Shown: piece after piece, positions 6,879-10,632 of the stretch
Numbering within the stretch: the stretch's first letter is position 1
How the letters are laid out: every line of letters begins with the position of its first letter
Origin: Actinomycetota bacterium
GTDB taxonomy: Bacteria; Actinomycetota; Actinomycetes; S36-B12
Direction: 5' to 3'
Length of the DNA stretch: 10,632 nt
NCBI GenBank assembly: GCA_016870425.1
Contig: VGBQ01000080.1
Span: 1 to 10,632 of the forward strand
The notes under the pieces: generated by a model
What the model saw: the letters and a program-made list of their open reading frames with translations, nothing else
What the model was told of the DNA's origin: nothing
The model's database searches: none
Made by a program: the position numbers and the translations under genes

Positions 6879-6941
6879 GATTCACGGTATGCCCCGAACG
6901 CCCCTGACGTCGGCCAGGTCTGTCACCCCGAACCGTGAATC
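6879..6941. repeat. 10-bp inverted repeat in the divergent intergenic region
   Basis: GATTCACGGT (6879-6888) and ACCGTGAATC (6932-6941) are perfect reverse complements whose centres are 53 bp apart, close to five helical turns. The left arm covers most of the GTPase -10 and the bases before its ATG. This would suit a repressor binding two sites, but no regulator is encoded in the window. A chance 10-mer pair in a 140-base gap is uncommon but possible. Confidence 0.5.
6884..6889 (-). promoter_or_regulatory. Leaderless promoter -10 element of the GTPase gene
   Basis: TACCGT on the minus strand fits the actinobacterial TANNNT -10 and ends six bases before the A of the start codon, placing the transcription start on the ATG itself. 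There is no Shine-Dalgarno in the intervening GAATCC and no convincing -35. It overlaps one arm of the inverted repeat at 6879-6888. Confidence 0.5.
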
Positions 6942-6986
6942 GGGTGCCCCATACGGCGCGCACCCCCGGATTGAGATGACAAGGCT

Positions 6987-7002
6987 TCGGTCGGTCGGTC
7001 GG
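6987..7002 (+). repeat. (TCGG)4 tetranucleotide tandem repeat in the transglycosylase promoter
   Basis: Four perfect TCGG units lie directly upstream of the putative -10 of the gene at 7017, in the -35/-10 spacer. Gain or loss of a unit would shift the spacing by four bases. Confidence 0.7.
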
Positions 7003-7004
7003 GT

Positions 7005-7010
7005 TACCGT
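7005..7010 (+). promoter_or_regulatory. Leaderless promoter -10 element of the transglycosylase gene
   Basis: TACCGT ends exactly six bases before the ATG at 7017. The same hexamer and spacing occur in front of the divergent GTPase gene. No Shine-Dalgarno is present between hexamer and start (GGTCGG), which favours a leaderless mRNA. No good -35 is seen at 16-18 bases. Confidence 0.5.
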
Positions 7011-7016
7011 GGTCGG

Positions 7017-7559
7017 ATGCTCAAGGGCCTGGCGATTGCCGCGGCGGCAGTGGTGCTGCTGACGGTCGCCGCAGCAGGCGCCTTCCTCGCCTTCGGCGGC
7101 ATCGACCTCCTGCGCGATCGCACCGTGGTGGTGCCTGAGGAGCTGCGCCCCGTCATCGTTGAGGCTGCGGAGCGCTGCCCGGTGGTCCCCGCTCGCGTCC
7201 TCGCCGCACAGCTGGCCTCGGAGAGCAGTTGGGATCCTCGCGCCGTGAGCCCGGCGGGCGCCACCGGCCTCGCGCAATTCATGCCCGAGGTATGGGAGCA
7301 GTACGCCGTCGACGGGGACGGTGACGGCGACACCGACATCTACGACCCGGTCGACGCGATCCACTCAGCCGCGGAGCTCAACTGCGTCAATGCCGCACTC
7401 GTCGCGGACGTCCCCGGCGACCGCCTCCGCAACATCCTCGCGGCGTACAACGCCGGCTTCAACCAGGTCGTGCGCTACGAGGGCGTTCCGCCGTTCCCCG
7501 AGACCGAGCAGTACGTCGAGCGCGTGCTCGCGCGCGCGGAGCGCATCGAGATCGGCTGA
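7017..7559 (+). CDS. Membrane-anchored lytic murein transglycosylase (SLT-type domain)
   Basis: The 180-residue protein has one N-terminal hydrophobic segment (about residues 5-27), acting as an anchor or signal, followed by a compact SLT/lysozyme-like domain. ASESSWDPRAVSPAGATGLAQF (from residue 67) holds the likely catalytic Glu69 and the Gly/Leu-Gln loop, and AAYNAG occurs later, as usual in this fold. Between them, an acidic run beginning DGDGDGDTD (99-107) resembles the calcium-binding EF-hand-like loop found in some transglycosylases such as Slt35. Two cysteines, in ERCPVV and LNCVNA, may pair outside the membrane. Such enzymes cut the MurNAc-GlcNAc bond in peptidoglycan to form anhydroMurNAc, for wall remodelling. 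It is shorter than typical soluble Slt proteins, essentially a minimal catalytic domain. It stands alone, divergent from the GTPase and convergent with the SDR gene. Confidence 0.88.
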   Translation: MLKGLAIAAAAVVLLTVAAAGAFLAFGGIDLLRDRTVVVPEELRPVIVEAAERCPVVPARVLAAQLASESSWDPRAVSPAGATGLAQFMPEVWEQYAVDGDGDGDTDIYDPVDAIHSAAELNCVNAALVADVPGDRLRNILAAYNAGFNQVVRYEGVPPFPETEQYVERVLARAERIEIG

Positions 7560-7567
7560 CACCCGCC

Positions 7568-8497
7568 TCAGGAGCGGGGGTTGCCGAACATGTCCGAGTT
7601 GCCTCGTGCGTCGGCCACCAGCCCTGGCACCACGTCGGTGAGCTCGGCCGGCGACCAACGCGCGCCGTCCTTCGTCGCCACCGGGCCCTTGACCCACGGC
7701 TCGGCCACACCGATCTCGTTGCCCGTCACGGTGAAGACGCGCCCCGTCACGCCCGCCGACAGCGGCGAGCCGAGCCAGACCACGAGTGGGGAGATATTGG
7801 CCGGGTCCATGGGGTGATAACCCTGCTCATTGGCTTCGACACCGCTCATCTCCGCAAAGAGCGGCAGACCCTCCGTCATGCGCGTGAGAGCGACGGGGGC
7901 AATCGCGTTGGCGGTAACGCCGAGACGTCCGAGCTCATCCGCGAAGACGATGGTCATCGCGGCGATGCCTGCCTTGGCGGCGGCGTAGTTCGCCTGGCCG
8001 ATGTTGCCGAAGATCCCGGACGGCGATGACGTCGAGATGATGCGGGCGTCGTTGATCTCGCCAGCCTTTGCCCGGGCGCGCCAATAGTCAACCGCGTGGC
8101 GCGTGACCGCGAAGGTGCCGCGCAGGTGGACGGCAATGACCGAGTCGAACTCCTCCTCGGTCATGTTGACGAACATCCGGTCGCGCAGGATCCCGGCGTT
8201 GTTGACGACGACGTCCAGGCCGCCGAACGTGTCGATGGCAGCACGCACGATGCGCTCGGCAGCGGCGTAGTCGGTGACACTGTCGGTGTTAGCGATTGCC
8301 TCGCCGCCCATCCCACGGATTTCATCGACGACCTGCTGGGCGGGGCCCACGTCGGCTCCCGCGCCGTCGACCGAGCCACCGAGGTCGTTGACGACCACCC
8401 GGGCGCCCTCCCGGGCGAAGGCCAGGGCGTGCTCACGGCCGATGCCGCGACCGCCTCCGGTGATGATGACGACGCGCCCCTCGCACATGCCCGACAT
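7568..8497 (-). CDS. SDR family dehydrogenase (3-hydroxyacyl-CoA / 17-beta-HSD type)
   Basis: The 309-residue protein is a classical short-chain dehydrogenase with an extended C-terminus. TGGGRGIG (13-20) binds the dinucleotide phosphate, NDLGG (37-41) ends the second strand with an acid that favours NAD(H), NNAG is at 99-102, and the catalytic set is Ser158, Tyr171 and Lys175. The N-terminal GRGIGREHALAFAREGA followed by VVVNDLGGSVDG is typical of actinobacterial HSD4A-like and MFE-2-like enzymes. These oxidise 3-hydroxyacyl-CoAs, including sterol side-chain intermediates. The start at 8497 is supported by GGGAGGA (8501-8507), three bases upstream; Met4 is a possible alternative. The stop lies eight bases from that of the convergent transglycosylase. 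Proximity to an alpha-methylacyl-CoA racemase suggests branched acyl-CoA oxidation, but the exact substrate cannot be read from sequence. Confidence 0.88.
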   Translation of the reverse strand: MSGMCEGRVVIITGGGRGIGREHALAFAREGARVVVNDLGGSVDGAGADVGPAQQVVDEIRGMGGEAIANTDSVTDYAAAERIVRAAIDTFGGLDVVVNNAGILRDRMFVNMTEEEFDSVIAVHLRGTFAVTRHAVDYWRARAKAGEINDARIISTSSPSGIFGNIGQANYAAAKAGIAAMTIVFADELGRLGVTANAIAPVALTRMTEGLPLFAEMSGVEANEQGYHPMDPANISPLVVWLGSPLSAGVTGRVFTVTGNEIGVAEPWVKGPVATKDGARWSPAELTDVVPGLVADARGNSDMFGNPRS

Positions 8498-8558
8498 GGG
8501 TCCTCCCTTTCCTCGACGGCGAGGCTAGCGATGGAGCTCGACGTGATAGGACGAGGGT

Positions 8559-9050
8559 GTGGCCACACCGCGCGTCCTCTTCGTCTGCACCGGCAACGCC
8601 ACACGCTCGGTCATCGCCGCAGCCCTCGTCCGACGGGACCGCCCGGCGTGGACGGTCGACTCCGCCGGCACCTGGGCAATCCCGGGCCTGCCCTCCAGTC
8701 GCCGCACGCTGGCCGCACTCGAGTCCGTCGGAGTGAGCGCGCCCGGGCATCGGAGCACGACGCTCACACCCGACCACCTGGCGGCGGCCGATCTCGTGGT
8801 GGGCTTCGAGGCCGACCATGTGACACACGTGCGCCGCATGGAGCCAGCCTCCGCCGACCGCGCGGCGACACTGCCCCGCCTGCTGCTCCCCGACTGGCCA
8901 GGGGCGGACCTCGCCTCGGAGGATCCGCGCGCCTGGACCGAGGTGAATGATCCGGCCGGAGGCGACGTCGACGACTTCGTGCGCTGCGCGCGTGACATCG
9001 ATGCCCAGATCGCCCAGTTGCTCCCGCGCCTCGATACGTGGACGCAGTAG
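8559..9050 (+). CDS. Low-molecular-weight protein tyrosine phosphatase family protein
   Basis: The 163-residue protein carries the phosphate-binding loop at its N-terminus: VCTGNATRS, with nucleophile Cys10 and Arg16 (CX5R) followed by Ser17. NDPAGGD near residue 130 supplies Asp131, the expected general acid. Length and layout match the bacterial LMW-PTP family, which removes phosphate from protein tyrosines; related proteins act as arsenate reductases, but the extra cysteines of those are not evident here. The start is GTG at 8559. AGGACGAGG lies right in front of it, and TAGGAC-N6-GTG also loosely resembles a leaderless layout, so the mode of initiation is unclear. It diverges from the SDR gene across 61 bases and ends four bases before the stop of the racemase gene. 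No kinase or polysaccharide genes are nearby to suggest a target. Confidence 0.85.
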   Translation: MATPRVLFVCTGNATRSVIAAALVRRDRPAWTVDSAGTWAIPGLPSSRRTLAALESVGVSAPGHRSTTLTPDHLAAADLVVGFEADHVTHVRRMEPASADRAATLPRLLLPDWPGADLASEDPRAWTEVNDPAGGDVDDFVRCARDIDAQIAQLLPRLDTWTQ

Positions 9051-9054
9051 CCAC

Positions 9055-10188
9055 TCAGTCAGGGAGTACGCCGAGGTCCGCGAGCGCAGCGATCCGAGCC
9101 GAGTCGACGCCCCAGTCGGCCAGCGCGCCGCGATCCGATGCCCTCACCCTCCCCGGCTCCCCCGCGGGGGTGAGGGAGAAGCGCGGCGCGGGGGCCGCCT
9201 GCATGACGCCATCAACCTCGACGAAGGTTCCCCGCTGCGCAAGGTGCGGATGCTGCGGTGCCTCGGCCATCGTGAGCACGGGCGCCACACAAGCGTCGCT
9301 GCCGTCGGCCAGCGCGGCCCACTCGTCACGCGTGCGCGTGCCGACTACCTCGGCGAAGCGCTGACGCAGCACGGGCCAACCCTCCAGGTCGAACTGCCCC
9401 GGGAGGTCCTCGCCGTCGAGCCCGGCCAGGCGCAGCCATTCGGCGTAGAACTGCGGCTCGAGGCAACCGATGGCGATCCACTTGCCATCACGGGTGCGGT
9501 AGGCGTCGTAGAAGGGCGTGCCCGAGTCGAGCAGGTTGACCCCGGCTTCCTCGCGCCACATGCCGGTCGCCGACATCGAGTGGAAGAGCGACATGAGCAA
9601 GGCGGCGCCATCGACCATCGCGGCATCCACGACCTGCCCCTGGCCCGTGCGCTCGGCGTGCCAGAGCGCGGCGAGCACGCCCACGAGCAGGAGCATGGCG
9701 CCGCCGCCGTAGTCGCCCACCAGGTTGAGCGGCGGCGTTGGCGGCTGATCACGCCGCGCGATGTGCGCGAGCACTCCCGCGACGGCGATGTAGTCGAGGT
9801 CGTGGCCCGCCGTGCGTGCCCACGGCCCCTCCTGGCCCCAGCCGGTCATGCGCCCTAAGACCAGGGACGGCCGACGCGCCAGGCAGGCATCGGGCGACAG
9901 GCCGAGTCGCTCCATGACACCGGGGCGGAATCCCTCGATGAGGACATGCGACTGCGCGACGAGGTCGAACACGAGTTCGCGACCCGCGTCGGCGCGTACG
10001 TCGACGACGACGCCCGCGCGTCCGCGTCGCGTGATGTCGCGCATCGGATCGCCCAGCATCAGCCCCGGTCGCGGCGACTCGATGCGGATCCCTTCAGCCC
10101 CGAGGTCGGCGAGGACCATGGCTGCGAAGGGCGCGGGGCCGATGCCCGCCATCTCGACGAATCTCATGCCGGCCAGCGGCCCGCTCAC
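9055..10188 (-). CDS. mcr: Alpha-methylacyl-CoA racemase (CaiB/BaiF family III CoA-transferase fold)
   Basis: The predicted protein has 377 residues from the GTG start. It interconverts (2R)- and (2S)-2-methylacyl-CoA, needed before beta-oxidation of methyl-branched fatty acids and sterol side chains. The catalytic residues of Mycobacterium tuberculosis MCR (His126, Asp156, Glu241) correspond, at a constant offset of three, to His129 in AGHDLDY, Asp159 in GDYGGG and Glu244 in CLEPQFY. That agreement separates racemases from the CoA-transferases of the same fold. Other family signatures are LADLGAEGIRIE, GFRPGVMERLGL and GQGQVVDAAMVDG. The start is GTG at 10186-10188, which overlaps the stop of the upstream thioesterase by four bases (GTGA). 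The open frame continues to 10245, but that extension lies inside the upstream gene. Translational coupling to the thioesterase is likely. Confidence 0.92.
   Translation of the reverse strand: MSGPLAGMRFVEMAGIGPAPFAAMVLADLGAEGIRIESPRPGLMLGDPMRDITRRGRAGVVVDVRADAGRELVFDLVAQSHVLIEGFRPGVMERLGLSPDACLARRPSLVLGRMTGWGQEGPWARTAGHDLDYIAVAGVLAHIARRDQPPTPPLNLVGDYGGGAMLLLVGVLAALWHAERTGQGQVVDAAMVDGAALLMSLFHSMSATGMWREEAGVNLLDSGTPFYDAYRTRDGKWIAIGCLEPQFYAEWLRLAGLDGEDLPGQFDLEGWPVLRQRFAEVVGTRTRDEWAALADGSDACVAPVLTMAEAPQHPHLAQRGTFVEVDGVMQAAPAPRFSLTPAGEPGRVRASDRGALADWGVDSARIAALADLGVLPD
9141..9176. repeat. 9-bp inverted repeat inside the racemase gene
   Basis: CCCTCACCC (9141-9149) and GGGTGAGGG (9168-9176) are perfect reverse complements around an 18-base GC-rich centre, in the variable C-terminal region of the racemase gene. 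A similar CCCGCGGGG(G)TGAGGG core occurs in the oleC part near 238-252. It may be a small dispersed palindrome or only codon bias. Confidence 0.35.
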
Positions 10189-10632
10189 TTGATCACCACC
10201 ATGACCTGGGTGTTGAAGACGGCGAGCCGGCCATCGGGAGTCCACAGCTCCCGCGTCTCGGTGGCATAGCCCTCGCGGCGCGCGACGAGGCGGCCGCGGT
10301 GCAGCAGCGGCGCTGCGGGATCGATAGTCGCGGGGTCCACCAGCAGGCTCGCGGCGAAGGTGAGCGTCGCCATCGGCCGCGGCTCACTCAGTGTGACCAG
10401 AGTCGCCGGCCACAGCGCATCGACCATGCCGAGCGCGAGCGCAGCATCGACGGGCTCGGGCTCCGGCATGCGCACCCAGCACACGACGTCCTCGGTGCGC
10501 CCCTGGTAGGGCAGGCCGGCGAGCGGGCGGAACTCCAGCTGCTGGGTGAACTCGGGTGCGAGCGGAGGGGCGAGCGGCACGGCAGCCACGTCGGTCCACG
10601 GCGGTGATGCCGGCGGCGTGAGTCGCGCGTCT
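10185..10632 (-). CDS. Acyl-CoA thioesterase-like protein (hot-dog fold), 5' end outside the window
   Basis: The last 149 codons of the gene are visible. The frame is open through the right edge, reading ARLTPPASPPWTDV before the first in-window GTG at 10589, so that GTG is probably internal. The part seen resembles the C-terminal hot-dog domain of TesB-like thioesterases. It contains a hydrophobic helix (ALALGMVDALWPA), the strand ATLTFAASLLVDP and a closing section ending GRLAVFNTQVMVV. Such enzymes hydrolyse acyl-CoA to free acid and CoA in the cytoplasm. The stop TGA shares bases with the GTG start of the racemase, so the two form a transcription unit and the substrate is probably a branched or medium-to-long acyl-CoA. 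Assignment is by overall pattern; the active-site residues cannot be confirmed with half of the protein missing. Confidence 0.75.
   Translation of the reverse strand, partial: DARLTPPASPPWTDVAAVPLAPPLAPEFTQQLEFRPLAGLPYQGRTEDVVCWVRMPEPEPVDAALALGMVDALWPATLVTLSEPRPMATLTFAASLLVDPATIDPAAPLLHRGRLVARREGYATETRELWTPDGRLAVFNTQVMVVIK

Noticed and set aside
7562..7578. Terminator between the convergent transglycosylase and SDR genes
   Set aside because: Only a 5-bp CCCGC/GCGGG stem with a 7-base loop and no T-run; too weak to call.
8547..8561. TAGGAC-N6-GTG as a third leaderless promoter, for the phosphatase gene
   Set aside because: The hexamer lacks the final T of TANNNT, and an AGGACGAGG purine stretch is also present, so the evidence is ambiguous.
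10189..10245. Upstream start for the racemase at 10245
   Set aside because: The added residues do not resemble the family and lie inside the thioesterase gene. The GTG overlapping its stop gives the normal N-terminus.

Overview
This is a high-GC window with dense, mostly Shine-Dalgarno-led genes, two apparent leaderless starts and short intergenic gaps. Together with a PAC2-family protein (typical of proteasome-bearing Actinobacteria), a fused oleBC gene and an alpha-methylacyl-CoA racemase, this suggests an actinomycete-type bacterium (phylum Actinomycetota). No mobile element, tRNA, rRNA or CRISPR array is visible. The genus cannot be told from the sequence.

Left part (1-4334, all minus strand): a PAC2-family gene (4334-3396), then oleA (3317-2280), then an oleBC fusion (2266 to beyond the left edge). 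OleA, OleB and OleC belong to the long-chain olefin pathway. OleA condenses two fatty acyl-CoAs head to head, OleD (not in the window, perhaps just past the left edge) reduces the beta-keto acid, OleC closes a beta-lactone and OleB decarboxylates it to an internal cis-olefin. The three OleA active-site residues and its partner-subunit glutamate are present. The oleBC frame is broken near 1570: the hydrolase part ends early in one frame, while its last strand, catalytic His and the whole ligase part lie intact in another. This is either a recent mutation or a sequence error.

Middle part (4335-7559): a small secreted protein of unknown function (+, 4503-5003) converges on a membrane-anchored Ala-rich protein with a Lys-Lys pentad tail (-, 5649-5011). 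The latter probably shares a transcript with an upstream GTPase carrying a DUF697-like C-terminus (-, 6877-5708). A lytic transglycosylase (+, 7017-7559) diverges from the GTPase. Both divergent genes have the same arrangement, TACCGT, six bases, then ATG, as expected for leaderless mRNAs. A 10-bp inverted repeat lies between them, with one arm overlapping the GTPase promoter.

Right part (7568-10632): an SDR dehydrogenase of the 17-beta-HSD/3-hydroxyacyl-CoA dehydrogenase kind (-), a low-molecular-weight phosphatase (+), an alpha-methylacyl-CoA racemase (-) and, overlapping its start by four bases, an acyl-CoA thioesterase-like gene (-) that runs off the right edge. SDR, racemase and thioesterase together suggest turnover of branched-chain or sterol-side-chain acyl-CoAs. 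I see no clearly new multi-gene system. The most notable points are the broken oleBC frame, the twin leaderless promoters with their inverted repeat, the Lys-pentad membrane protein beside a DUF697 GTPase, and two competing hairpins in front of oleA.
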